Assembly: GCF_001485495.1 (NCBI RefSeq)
Contig: NZ_BCNF01000053.1
Location: 1 to 36,824, forward strand
DNA from: Gordonia desulfuricans NBRC 100010
GTDB lineage: Bacteria; Actinomycetota; Actinomycetes; Mycobacteriales; Mycobacteriaceae
Length of the DNA stretch: 36,824 nucleotides
Direction: 5' to 3'
Shown here piece after piece: positions 1-7,634 of the stretch. The translations under genes were made by a program, and so were the position numbers. Below the pieces are notes generated by a model. The model had not been told where the DNA came from and did no database searches. It saw nothing but the letters and a program-made list of their open reading frames with translations. Position 1 is the stretch's first letter, and each line of letters begins with the position of its first letter.

Positions 1-180
1 CCCGTGTCGAGATCTCTGTGGGTTGGGCTGGGTGGTGGCCACCGCCCCGTCGATGATCGAGCCGGGATCGGCGGGGCATCTCTGAGTGCCACCCCCCCGA
101 CGATGATCGAGCCGGGACCGAGCCCGAAGGGCGAGGACCCGTGTCGAGATCTCCGTGGGTAGGGCTCGGTGGTGACCATC
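1..180. repeat. Dispersed intergenic repeat, two tandem copies
   Basis: Two copies of one unit are visible. The segment starting CCCGTGTCGAGATCT at 1-43 recurs at 138-180 with about five mismatches, ending in GGTGGT(G/A)CC. The segment GATCGAGCCGGGA at 55-67 recurs at 105-117. The same core, GATCGAGCCGGGACC followed about 30 bases later by GAGGACCCGTGTCGA, is found at 36744-36781 and, reversed, several times in 10192-10599. No gene is seen in this stretch. The repeat runs into the 5' side of the longest possible reading frame of the first gene, which argues for that gene's later GTG start. Confidence 0.7.
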
Positions 181-285
181 TCGGTGATGGTCGCCTCGAT
201 TCGTCGGCTCGCTCCTCGTCGACACCCCGACTGCGACAAGCTCGATCCGGCGGCGGTACCGACCCGGGTACCGCATGATGGACCG

Positions 286-1923
286 GTGAACAGCAGATCA
301 GCGGTGGTGGAGACCACGTCCGGGCCCTATCGCGGTGTGGTCGAGGGGCCGGTGACGGTGTGGCGGGGTATGCGGTTCGCGGCACCACCGATCGGTGAGA
401 ACCGGTGGCGCCGGGCACAACCGGCGCCGGTGCACACCGAGATCGTCGAGGCCGACCGTCCCGGCTCGGTGTGTCCGCAGCAGGTGATCCCGGTGGTGGG
501 GCTGGGCCCGGATGCGGTGATGGACGAGGACTGCCTGTTCCTGAACGTGTGGTCGCCGAGTGGGTCCGACGGCCCGGCGCTGCCGGTGATGGTGTGGCTG
601 CACGGCGGGGCCTATGTCTACGGGTCGGGCAGCCAGCCGCTCTACGACGGGACCGTGCTGGCGCGCACGGCGGGGATCGTCGTGGTCACCGTCAACTATC
701 GGATCGGGGCGTTCGGATTCGCCGACATGCGAACGGTTGTCGACGACGCCGAGTCGAATCCGGCGCTCAGCGACGTCCTCGCCGCCCTGCGCTGGGTGCA
801 GGACAACATCGCCGGGTTCGGCGGCGACCCGGCACAGGTCACGGTGGCCGGGGAGTCGGCCGGCGGCGGGATGGTCACCACGCTGCTCGCGATGCCCGCC
901 GCGACCGGATTGTTCGCGCGGGCGATCTCCCAGAGTTCCCCTGCCAGTACGATCTTCACCGCCGAACGGATGGCCGTCGTCGCCGATCTGCTGCACCGGG
1001 GGATACCGGCGGGGCTGCGCGATGCGAGCGCCGAGCACCTCGTCGAGGCCGGGATGTCGGCGTTCGCCGATGTGCCGCAGGCGAGTCCGGGCATCCTCGC
1101 CTACACCCCGACGGTTGACGGCGACCTGCTGCCGCGACATCCGATGGACGTCTTCGCGGCGGGCGAGTCGTTGCCGGTGCCGCTGCTGATCGGCAGCAAC
1201 CGTGACGAGGCAACGGTGTTCAAGTACATGAAGTCGCCGCTGATGCCGATCGACCTCGACGTCCTGCGCCGGATGTTCCTCCGCCTTGCCGACGAGCGTC
1301 CCGACCTCCCCATCCCGGACGAGCACGTCATCGAATCACTCTATCCACGAAGGAAATCCGCGGCCGGGGTCGGTATGGCCCGCGACCTCGCCTTCCGGAT
1401 GCCCGCATTGTGGGTGGCCGAACCGCATTCGCGCATCGCGCCGGTGTACCTGTACCGATTCGACTGGGCCCCACCGATGTTCCGGGTGATGCGGCTCGGC
1501 GCCACCCATGCCGCCGAACTGGGTCTGACGTGGGGCAACATCTCGATCGGCAAGCGCGACATCACCTATCGTCTCGGCGGCCGGGGGACGGCAGAGACGT
1601 TGTCGGCACGGATGGTGGCCCGCTGGGGTGCCTTCGTGCGCGGTGCGGCACCAGATCACGTCACCGGCACCACTCTGAACGGCGCCACTCTGAACGGCGC
1701 CACTCTGAACGGGTCTGGGATGAACGGCACCACTCTGAACGGGTCCGGCGCGAACGGATCCGGGCCGAACAGTACTGGGCCGAACAGTGCTGGGGTGAGC
1801 TGGCCCGCGTACACACCGGAACGGCGGGCGACGATGGTCATCGGGGCGGCCGATCGCGTCGTCGACGATCTCGACGGTGCGCTGCGGCAGACGTGGGGAG
1901 AGGTCGCCCTGGGCTTCCGCTGA
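286..1923 (+). CDS. Type B carboxylesterase with an Asn/Gly-rich repeat insert
   Basis: This is a carboxylesterase of the type-B/cholinesterase family, expected to hydrolyse carboxylic esters; the substrate is unknown. It is 545 residues long from the GTG at 286. The nucleophile elbow GESAGG places Ser191, Glu308 lies in SNRDEAT, and His408 lies in THAAELGL, so the triad looks complete. The oxyanion motif LHGGAYVYGSG precedes the nucleophile. No signal peptide is evident, so it is probably cytoplasmic. Near the C-terminus (about residues 462-501) is an insert of eight 15-bp repeats encoding pentapeptides such as ATLNG. I chose GTG 286 because the longer frame from 169 reads through repeat DNA and because CATGAT lies 6 bases before 286. 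An esterase-like gene follows on the same strand. Confidence 0.85.
   Translation: MNSRSAVVETTSGPYRGVVEGPVTVWRGMRFAAPPIGENRWRRAQPAPVHTEIVEADRPGSVCPQQVIPVVGLGPDAVMDEDCLFLNVWSPSGSDGPALPVMVWLHGGAYVYGSGSQPLYDGTVLARTAGIVVVTVNYRIGAFGFADMRTVVDDAESNPALSDVLAALRWVQDNIAGFGGDPAQVTVAGESAGGGMVTTLLAMPAATGLFARAISQSSPASTIFTAERMAVVADLLHRGIPAGLRDASAEHLVEAGMSAFADVPQASPGILAYTPTVDGDLLPRHPMDVFAAGESLPVPLLIGSNRDEATVFKYMKSPLMPIDLDVLRRMFLRLADERPDLPIPDEHVIESLYPRRKSAAGVGMARDLAFRMPALWVAEPHSRIAPVYLYRFDWAPPMFRVMRLGATHAAELGLTWGNISIGKRDITYRLGGRGTAETLSARMVARWGAFVRGAAPDHVTGTTLNGATLNGATLNGSGMNGTTLNGSGANGSGPNSTGPNSAGVSWPAYTPERRATMVIGAADRVVDDLDGALRQTWGEVALGFR
1669..1788 (+). repeat. Eight 15-bp in-frame tandem repeats in the carboxylesterase
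   Basis: Units of 15 bases (for example GCCACTCTGAACGGC) run from 1669 to 1788. They encode TTLNG, ATLNG, ATLNG, SGMNG, TTLNG, SGANG, SGPNS and TGPNS. The first five units are the most alike and the last three drift towards SGPNS. The period is a multiple of three, so copy-number changes would keep the reading frame. Confidence 0.85.
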
Positions 1924-1953
1924 CGCGACGACCCGACCGACTTGCATCCGAAC

Positions 1954-2030
1954 TGAGACACAGTTACTGTTCCGTCTCAACCATTCCTTACTGTTCGGTA
2001 AGGAATGGTTGTCACTACACACACTGTGTG
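1954..2030. promoter_or_regulatory. Operator-like palindrome cluster before the lipase-like gene
   Basis: Three inverted repeats lie within 77 bases. TGAGAC (1954-1959) pairs with GTCTCA (1974-1979). CAACCATTCCTTAC (1978-1991) pairs perfectly with GTAAGGAATGGTTG (1998-2011) across the loop TGTTCG. CACACA-C-TGTGTG lies at 2018-2030. The 14-bp stem is AT-rich and has no T-run after it, so an operator fits better than an intrinsic terminator of the upstream esterase. TetR-family repressors often bind such sites, but no cognate regulator gene is adjacent. Confidence 0.55.
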
Positions 2031-2077
2031 ACCTCGGTCGGGGGAGGGATCACCGAGGACGAAGGTGGATCACAGGG

Positions 2078-3472
2078 ATGTCCCTGCCCTTGTCGGCTGC
2101 GTTGTCGGCTGCGCTCGTTTCGACGACGCGGGCCCGGCGCCTGCTCGCAATGCTCACCACGACCGTGGCACTGGTGCTGGTCGGAGGGGTGTCGGCCGGT
2201 ATGGCCGTCGCACCCACGGCCGATGCCGCGCCGCCGAATCGCACGCCGCAGCCCGGCGAGGTGTTCAACGGTTATGTGGTGGGCACGTTCACCTCCGGGC
2301 GGATGGCGAGCCCGCAGGAGATCATCACCCCGCTCGTCTCCGGTGATCCCTTCTACACCGAGCCCGCCCTGCGCGGCGACGAGAAACCCGGCACCCTGCT
2401 CAAGGCCAAGAAGGTCGACGTGCAGTTCACCGGCTTCCGCCCGGGTGATCTCGACGCCTACAAACTCATGTACGTCAGCCGGGGCCTGCACGACGAGCCC
2501 GACATCTCCACCGGCATCCTGATGGTCCCGCGCGACGGCCGCACCAACCGCAAGCTGGTCGGCTACCAGTACGCCAACGACAGTGTGGGCGCCTACTGTC
2601 ATCCCTCCACCATGATGACCGGCGGCGATCCGATGGACGGCGCGGTCTGGTCCGCGCTCGGGCCGCTGGCCCAGATGTTCGGCAAGGGCTATGCGGTGAT
2701 GGTCTCCGACGTCGGCAACGACGGTGACCCCCAACCGCACGGCGTCTTCGCCGGCAAGGCCGCCGCCAACATGATGCTCGACGGTCTGCGCGCGGCGCTG
2801 GCCCACGCGCCGGCGAAACTGCCTGCCACCACCCCGATCTCGCTGTTCGGTGTCGCCGGTGGCGGGGTGGGTGCCGCCTTCGCCGCAGAGAATGCGGCCC
2901 GCTACGCCCCGGAGCTGAACATCAAGGGCACCGTGCTCGAGGGCATGGTGGTCGACCAGCGCAACTTCATCCGCACCGCCGGCGGTTCCCTCGGTTCCGG
3001 GTTCGCCTTCGCCACCCTGCTCGGGCTGGAGCCGCGTTATCCGGAGATGCGTATCGACGACAAGCTCACCCCGGCGGGCAAGGCGCTCGCCGACGTCTTC
3101 CGCACCCAGTGCCAGACCCCGGCCTACTTCGGTACCCCGTTCGTACCGCTGCGAACCCTGTTCACCGGTAACCGCGATCCCGCCGACATCCCCGAGTTCC
3201 AGCACGTCTACCGCGACAACCGGCTGGGCACCCGCAGCCCCGCCGCGCCGGTGCTCATCGCCTCCTGCGCCCGCGACGACTCGCCGATGTCGTTGATCCC
3301 GGCCGCCGACGCCCGCACACTGGCCGGCACCTACCGGCGCGGGGGTACCCGGGTGGACTATCAGCCGACCGACTGCAGCATGCTCCATTTCCTCACCGAC
3401 ATGTACGGCTGGGGGACCGACCTGTTCGGCATGCAGACCATCGACTGGATGTCGGCACGCCTCGAGGGCTGA
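2078..3472 (+). CDS. Secreted lipase-like protein (LIP family) lacking the nucleophile serine
   Basis: This 464-residue protein resembles the secretory lipase (LIP) family of mycolic-acid bacteria. Residues about 15-45 form a signal peptide (a basic TRARR stretch, a hydrophobic run, then a TADA-APP cleavage site), so it should be exported. The body follows the family plan, including KGYAVMVSDVGNDG and a helix after the elbow. However, the elbow reads G258-V-A260-G-G where an active lipase has G-x-S-x-G; codon GCC at 2855-2857 encodes Ala. The candidate acid (Asp400 or Asp401, in CARDDSP) and His437 (in LHFL) remain. It may therefore be a non-catalytic binding protein or use another residue; a sequencing error is possible but would need more than one base change for most Ser codons (GCC to TCC is one). 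Start ATG 2078 follows GAAGGTGG. Confidence 0.75.
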   Translation: MSLPLSAALSAALVSTTRARRLLAMLTTTVALVLVGGVSAGMAVAPTADAAPPNRTPQPGEVFNGYVVGTFTSGRMASPQEIITPLVSGDPFYTEPALRGDEKPGTLLKAKKVDVQFTGFRPGDLDAYKLMYVSRGLHDEPDISTGILMVPRDGRTNRKLVGYQYANDSVGAYCHPSTMMTGGDPMDGAVWSALGPLAQMFGKGYAVMVSDVGNDGDPQPHGVFAGKAAANMMLDGLRAALAHAPAKLPATTPISLFGVAGGGVGAAFAAENAARYAPELNIKGTVLEGMVVDQRNFIRTAGGSLGSGFAFATLLGLEPRYPEMRIDDKLTPAGKALADVFRTQCQTPAYFGTPFVPLRTLFTGNRDPADIPEFQHVYRDNRLGTRSPAAPVLIASCARDDSPMSLIPAADARTLAGTYRRGGTRVDYQPTDCSMLHFLTDMYGWGTDLFGMQTIDWMSARLEG

Positions 3473-3481
3473 TCGGCGGTA

Positions 3482-3503
3482 CCCGACCCCGATCGGGTTC
3501 GGG
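3482..3503. terminator. Imperfect 22-bp palindrome after the lipase-like gene
   Basis: CCCGA at 3482-3486 pairs with TCGGG at 3499-3503 around the inner palindrome CCCGATCGGG, with one mismatched pair. It lies 10 bases after the lipase-like stop and just before the -10 box of the next gene. It could be a short terminator or an operator of the Rid gene. Confidence 0.35.
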
Positions 3504-3509
3504 CGCACG

Positions 3510-3521
3510 TAGACTCGCGAC
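3510..3521 (+). promoter_or_regulatory. Leaderless-type -10 box of the Rid gene
   Basis: TAGACT at 3510-3515 is followed by 6 bases and then the ATG at 3522. A start point about 7 bases after the box would coincide with the start codon. Confidence 0.6.
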
Positions 3522-3926
3522 ATGTCCCGCGTGCGCCTGAACTCCTCACCCGCCCTGCACGACGGCGGATTCCCCTACAGCGCCACGGTCTCGGCCGGCC
3601 CGCTGATCTTCACCGCGGGGATCTCTCCGCTCGACGCCGACGGCGCGGTGATCGCCCCGGGCGACGTCGTCGAACAGACCCGCGCCTGCCTGCAGAACCT
3701 CACGACGGTTCTCGCCGAGCAGGGGGCATCGCTCGGTGACATCGCCAAGCTCACCGTCTACGTCGCCGAACGCCTGCAGGCCGACCTCGTCGTGGCCTGG
3801 GAGGCGATCACCGCCGGATTCGGTGACGCCGTACCGCCGCCCGCGATGATGATGGGGGTGACCGTCCTGCCCTACGACGATCAGGTGGTCGAGATCGAGG
3901 CGGTCGCCGCACCGCCGGTGGCATAG
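3522..3926 (+). CDS. Rid (YjgF/YER057c/UK114) family protein, non-RidA subgroup
   Basis: A 134-residue, single-domain member of the Rid family of small trimeric cytosolic proteins. The fold markers TAGISPLD, a helix with QNLTTVLAEQGASL, and the C-terminal VLPYDDQVVEIEAVA are clear. RidA itself deaminates reactive 2-aminoacrylate and related enamines, using an arginine in the P-A-R segment. Here that position is Met109 (PPAMMMGV), so RidA-type imine deaminase activity is not expected; other Rid subgroups lack this Arg and have unknown roles. The length is typical. It seems to be transcribed on its own, from a -10 box directly before the ATG. Confidence 0.85.
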   Translation: MSRVRLNSSPALHDGGFPYSATVSAGPLIFTAGISPLDADGAVIAPGDVVEQTRACLQNLTTVLAEQGASLGDIAKLTVYVAERLQADLVVAWEAITAGFGDAVPPPAMMMGVTVLPYDDQVVEIEAVAAPPVA

Positions 3927-3938
3927 GTCAGGGCTGAA

Positions 3939-3987
3939 CCCAGACCCCCCATCGCCCAGACCCCCACATCGCCCAGACCCCACATCG
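3939..3987. repeat. Three short tandem repeats (16-17 bp)
   Basis: CCCAGACCCC(C)(CA)CATCG-type units occur at 3939-3954, 3955-3971 and 3972-3987, between the Rid gene and the next ATG. The C-rich units differ by one or two bases. No further signal was seen in this gap. Confidence 0.7.
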
Positions 3988-4008
3988 CCGAGCCGAGACG
4001 AGCCACAG

Positions 4009-5220
4009 ATGACCCGCCCGCACATCACCGACCGCCGGCGTCGTAACCGGCTGCTGCGTCGGCACCATCTCGCCGCCGACCACCGTGGCACCGATGTCGT
4101 CACCGTCGCCGACGACATGGTGGGTCTGCACGCCACCACACCGTCGACGGTGTACCTGAGTGCCTGGGCGCGCCTGGCCGACGGGTTCACCCCCGCCGAC
4201 CTCGATGCAGCCCTCTACACCGACCGCACCCTGGTCAAACAACTCGCGATGCGCCGCACCCTGTTCGTCGTGCCGCGCCCACTGCTGCGAGATGCGGTGG
4301 GCGCCATAGGCTCCCGGGTGGTGGCCTCCGAGCGCACCAACCTGCGCCGGCACCTGCGCGACGGTGAGGGATTCGGCGATCCGGACGAGTGGATCGACGC
4401 CGCCCGTACCGCCGTCGCCGGCGTGCTCGACGGCGGTGACTTCCTCACCTCCGCCGAGATCCGTTCACAGCTCACCGAATTCGATCGCAGCGTGATCGTC
4501 AGCCCCGGAAAGTCCTACGGTGGACCGAGTCCGATGTTGCCCCGCATCCTCAACCTGATGAGTGCCGGCGGCGAGATCGTGCGCGCCACCAACGACGCCG
4601 AGTGGCACCGGTCCCGGCCCCGCTGGTCGTCGATGACCGGCTGGCTCGGGGAGCCGCTCGCGCCGACCGATCCGGCGGTGGCCCACGTCGACCTGATCCG
4701 GCGCTGGCTGGCCACCTTCGGCCCGGGTACCGAGACAGATCTGGTCTGGTGGCTCGGCTCCACCAAGACCGCAGTGCGCAAAGCACTCTCGGAGATCGAG
4801 ACCGTCGAGGTCGATCTCGACGACGGCTCCGTCGGCCTGGTCCTCGCCGACGACGTCGACACCCCCGACGACGCCGACGTCGCCCCGCAGGCACTGGTGC
4901 TGCCCGAACTCGATCCCACCACGATGGGCCACAAGATCCGCGACTTCTATCTCGGTGCCCACACCGGACATGTCTTCGACAGCAACGGCAACGGCGGCCA
5001 GACGATCTGGTGGGACGGGCGGATCGTCGGCGGCTGGTATCGCACGGATACCGGGAGCGGGGAGTCGGGTATCGGGACCCAACTGTTCGAGAACCTGCCG
5101 GCATCTGCCCGGCGGGCCGTCGACGCCCGCGTCGCCGAACTCCGGGAGTGGCTCGGGGAGGTACGGTTCACTCCCGGCTTCCCGCCACCGTTCATGCAGG
5201 CCCTGCGCAGCCGGAGTTGA
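4009..5220 (+). CDS. Winged-helix DNA-binding domain protein (HTH_42 family)
   Basis: A 403-residue protein of the HTH_42 (DUF1006-like, YcaQ/AlkX-related) superfamily, common in actinobacteria. The family layout is visible: an N-terminal RRNRLLRRHHLA segment, the VADDMVGLHATTPSTVYLSAWARL region, RTLVKQLAMRRTLFVVPR, and a C-terminal GGWYRTDTG...ELREWLG segment that resembles the conserved tail. Some distant members are DNA glycosylases for crosslinked or alkylated bases, but most single-gene actinobacterial members are uncharacterised, so a DNA-repair role is only a possibility. It is cytoplasmic, with no signal or membrane segment. The ATG follows a C-rich repeat; no strong ribosome binding site was seen. 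Confidence 0.75.
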   Translation: MTRPHITDRRRRNRLLRRHHLAADHRGTDVVTVADDMVGLHATTPSTVYLSAWARLADGFTPADLDAALYTDRTLVKQLAMRRTLFVVPRPLLRDAVGAIGSRVVASERTNLRRHLRDGEGFGDPDEWIDAARTAVAGVLDGGDFLTSAEIRSQLTEFDRSVIVSPGKSYGGPSPMLPRILNLMSAGGEIVRATNDAEWHRSRPRWSSMTGWLGEPLAPTDPAVAHVDLIRRWLATFGPGTETDLVWWLGSTKTAVRKALSEIETVEVDLDDGSVGLVLADDVDTPDDADVAPQALVLPELDPTTMGHKIRDFYLGAHTGHVFDSNGNGGQTIWWDGRIVGGWYRTDTGSGESGIGTQLFENLPASARRAVDARVAELREWLGEVRFTPGFPPPFMQALRSRS

Positions 5221-5260
5221 GTACAGTGAAGCCGGTGAACGTATCGGGCCTGGTCATCGT

Positions 5261-5278
5261 TCACAGGAAGCTCCCAGC
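5261..5278 (+). promoter_or_regulatory. Candidate PhoP box upstream of phoP
   Basis: TCACAGG at 5261-5267, then four bases, then TCCCAGC at 5272-5278. The known mycobacterial PhoP site is a direct repeat of TCACAGC with a 4-base gap (11-bp period). Both half-sites match 6 of 7. It lies 45 bases before the phoP start, which suggests autoregulation. Confidence 0.6.
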
Positions 5279-5322
5279 CTGAACCCAGTTCGGTGGCAGA
5301 TTGGGGGTGTGAGGTGGTTCTC

Positions 5323-6039
5323 GTGAGTGACAAGGGTCAGGGAAGCAGCCAAGGCGCGAAAGTGCTCGTCGTCGACGACGAGGTCAACATCCGCGAGTTG
5401 TTGTCGGTGTCGTTGAAGTTCCAGGGATACGAGGTCGAGACCGCCGCCGGCGGTCCCGAGGCCATCGATCGCTGCCGGAACTTCAAACCCGACGTCCTGA
5501 TCCTCGACGTCATGATGCCCGGCATGGACGGCTTCGGACTGCTCCGCCGCCTCCGCGCCGACGGCATCGCCGCCCCGGCGCTGTTCCTGTCCGCGCGCGA
5601 CAGCGTGGAGGACAAGATCAACGGACTGACCATCGGCGGGGACGACTACGTCACCAAGCCGTTCAGCCTCGAAGAGGTCGTCGCCCGCCTGCAGGTGTTG
5701 CTGCGGCGCAGCGGATTCGACGAGCGTGCCAAGGAATCGTCGCGAATCACCTTCGCCGACATCGAACTCGACGACGAGACCCACGAGGTGTGGAAGAACG
5801 GGCAGCTGATCTCGTTGTCGCCCACCGAGTTCACCCTGCTGCGCTACTTCATGGTCAATGCGGGAACCGTCCTGTCCAAGCCGCGCATCCTCGACCACGT
5901 GTGGAACTACGACTTCGGCGGCGAGGTCAACGTCGTCGAATCGTATGTGTCCTATCTGCGTCGCAAACTCGACACCGGCATCACCCCGCTGATCCACACC
6001 CTGCGCGGCGTCGGCTATGTGATGCGAGAGCCGCGCTGA
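5323..6039 (+). CDS. phoP: Response regulator PhoP
   Basis: OmpR-family response regulator, 238 residues. From memory of the family it is very close to M. tuberculosis PhoP: a receiver domain (VLVVDDE, then the phospho-acceptor Asp62 in LILDVMMPG, and Lys in YVTKPF) and a C-terminal winged helix with LSPTEFTLLRYFMVNAGTVLSKP-like and VESYVSYLRRKLDTG segments. In mycobacteria PhoP responds to acid and related stress and controls envelope lipid and virulence genes; the same envelope role is inferred here. I chose GTG 5323 because GAGGTGG (5311-5317) is a well-spaced ribosome binding site. phoR follows after 13 bases, so the two form an operon. A candidate PhoP box lies upstream. Confidence 0.93.
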   Translation: MSDKGQGSSQGAKVLVVDDEVNIRELLSVSLKFQGYEVETAAGGPEAIDRCRNFKPDVLILDVMMPGMDGFGLLRRLRADGIAAPALFLSARDSVEDKINGLTIGGDDYVTKPFSLEEVVARLQVLLRRSGFDERAKESSRITFADIELDDETHEVWKNGQLISLSPTEFTLLRYFMVNAGTVLSKPRILDHVWNYDFGGEVNVVESYVSYLRRKLDTGITPLIHTLRGVGYVMREPR

Positions 6040-6052
6040 GCGCGACATCGAC

Positions 6053-7540
6053 ATGACCAACTCTGTGCGCGGCATCCGCCGCGGTGTTCCACTCCGTATC
6101 TCGCTGGTCGCGTTGACCCTGGTGCTCGTCGCCGTCGGGCTGCTCGTCTCCGGGATCGCGGTGACCTCGGCGATGCGGCAGAACCTCACCGACCGCACCG
6201 ACCAGGGGCTGGTGAGCGCCGTCGACACCTGGGCCAAGCCGCGCATCCCCGAGAGCGGGGCTCAGCCGGGCCCACCCATCGGGCCGCGCCGCCCGCCGTC
6301 GTCGTACTTCGTGCAGATCACCGCCGATGACGGGATGGTCATCACCAACTCCTCGGACTTCACCGACCAGCCCGACCTCAGCGGGCTCGGTGACGGCAGC
6401 GCGGAACCGATCACCGTCGACTCCGCCGACGGCGACGGCCCGCAGTGGCGGGTCCTCAAACGTGTGTCCCCCGACGGCTCGTCGATCGTGGCGGTCCCGT
6501 TGACCGACGTGAACAAGACCCTCTCGCGGCTGGAGTGGCTGCAGTTCGGGATCGGTGCCGGCGTGGTGGCCCTGCTCGGGATACTCAGCTATCTGCTGGT
6601 CCGTTCCAGCCTGCGACCGCTGCGCCGGGTGGAGGAGACCGCGCACGCGATCGCGGCGGGCAACCTCAACATGCGGGTCGACCCGGGGCCGCCGAACACC
6701 GAGGTGGGCAGCCTGTCCGGGTCGTTGAACACCATGCTCGTGCAGATCCAGCATGCCTTCGCCGCCACCGCGGCCTCCGAACAGCAGGCGCGGCGATCCG
6801 AGGAACAGGCGCGTCACTCCGAGGAGAAGATGCGTCGCTTCATCGCCGACGCCAGTCATGAACTGCGCACCCCGCTGACCTCCATCAAGGGGTTCTCCGA
6901 GCTGTACCGGCAGGGTGCGGTCAGCGATGCCGGGGATGCGATGCGCCGCATCGACGACGAGGCAGGGCGGATGACGCTGCTGGTCGAGGACCTGCTGATG
7001 CTGGCCCGCCTGGATGCCCAGCGTCCGCTGAGTTCGGAGCCGGTGGACATGATGATGCTCGCCGCCGACACCGTGCAGGCCTCCCGTGCCGCCGCCCCCG
7101 ACCGTGACATCCGGTTGCAGGTCAGCCCGTCGGACTGCCCGCCGATGGTGCTCGGCGACGCCGCACGCCTGGTGCAGGTGATCCGCAACCTGGTGAACAA
7201 TGCCGTCGTGCACACCCCGCCCGATGCGTCGGTCACCATCGGCCTCGGTGTGGACCAGTCGCCGGCGCCCGGTCCGTCCGGGGTCGCCCGCCGGCCCGAG
7301 GTGGTGGTCACCGTGACCGACACCGGTCAGGGGCTCACCGCCGAGGAACAGGCCAAGGTCTTCGAACGGTTCTACCGCGGCGACAGTTCACGCTCCCGCG
7401 GCGGGAACGGCGGCGGGAGCGGTCTCGGACTGTCGATCGTGTCGGCGCTGGTCGGCGCCCACGGCGGCCAGGTCGGCGTGGACTCCGCGCCCGGTCAGGG
7501 TGCGCGGTTCTGGGTGCGGTTGCCCCTGCTGGTGGACTGA
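6053..7540 (+). CDS. phoR: Sensor histidine kinase PhoR
   Basis: Membrane histidine kinase partner of PhoP, 495 residues. TM1 is at about residues 16-38 and an extracytoplasmic sensor domain spans about 39-160. TM2 lies at about 161-184 and is followed by a HAMP segment. The HisKA motif ASHELRTPLTSIKGF has its phospho-acceptor at His269. The HATPase domain shows NLVNNAVVH (N box), VTDTGQGL, FERFYRG and GSGLGLSIV. A charged linker repeat (EEQARHSEE type) lies just before HisKA. The Pro-rich stretch GPPIGPRRPPSS in the sensor domain and a Gly-rich insert (GGNGGGSG) in the ATP lid are local variations. It begins 13 bases after the phoP stop and its end merges into a 17-bp tandem repeat. Confidence 0.92.
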   Translation: MTNSVRGIRRGVPLRISLVALTLVLVAVGLLVSGIAVTSAMRQNLTDRTDQGLVSAVDTWAKPRIPESGAQPGPPIGPRRPPSSYFVQITADDGMVITNSSDFTDQPDLSGLGDGSAEPITVDSADGDGPQWRVLKRVSPDGSSIVAVPLTDVNKTLSRLEWLQFGIGAGVVALLGILSYLLVRSSLRPLRRVEETAHAIAAGNLNMRVDPGPPNTEVGSLSGSLNTMLVQIQHAFAATAASEQQARRSEEQARHSEEKMRRFIADASHELRTPLTSIKGFSELYRQGAVSDAGDAMRRIDDEAGRMTLLVEDLLMLARLDAQRPLSSEPVDMMMLAADTVQASRAAAPDRDIRLQVSPSDCPPMVLGDAARLVQVIRNLVNNAVVHTPPDASVTIGLGVDQSPAPGPSGVARRPEVVVTVTDTGQGLTAEEQAKVFERFYRGDSSRSRGGNGGGSGLGLSIVSALVGAHGGQVGVDSAPGQGARFWVRLPLLVD

Positions 7541-7608
7541 CGCCGCCGGTGGAGTGACGCTGCCGGTGGAGTGATGCTGCCGGTGGACTGTCGCTGCCGG
7601 TGGGCCGG
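7541..7608. repeat. Four 17-bp tandem repeats directly after phoR
   Basis: Units CGCCGCCGGTGGAGTGA, CGCTGCCGGTGGAGTGA, TGCTGCCGGTGGACTGT and CGCTGCCGGTGGGCCGG occupy 7541-7608. The last 15 bases of phoR (7526-7540, CTGCTGGTGGACTGA) are themselves a diverged unit, so the array overlaps the phoR stop codon. Confidence 0.85.
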
Positions 7609-7634
7609 GCTCCGTCCCGGACTGGTGTGTCCGT

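Noticed and set aside
169..285. Longer start of the carboxylesterase
   Set aside because: This part overlaps the dispersed repeat, has no ribosome binding site and lacks family likeness; the GTG at 286 is better placed.
2015..3523. Long open frame opposite the lipase-like gene
   Set aside because: Antisense frames are routinely open in high-GC genes; the translation is rich in Arg, Gly and His and lacks any domain. The same applies to 22084-23223 (opposite mmpL) and 31354-33291 (opposite the exporter).
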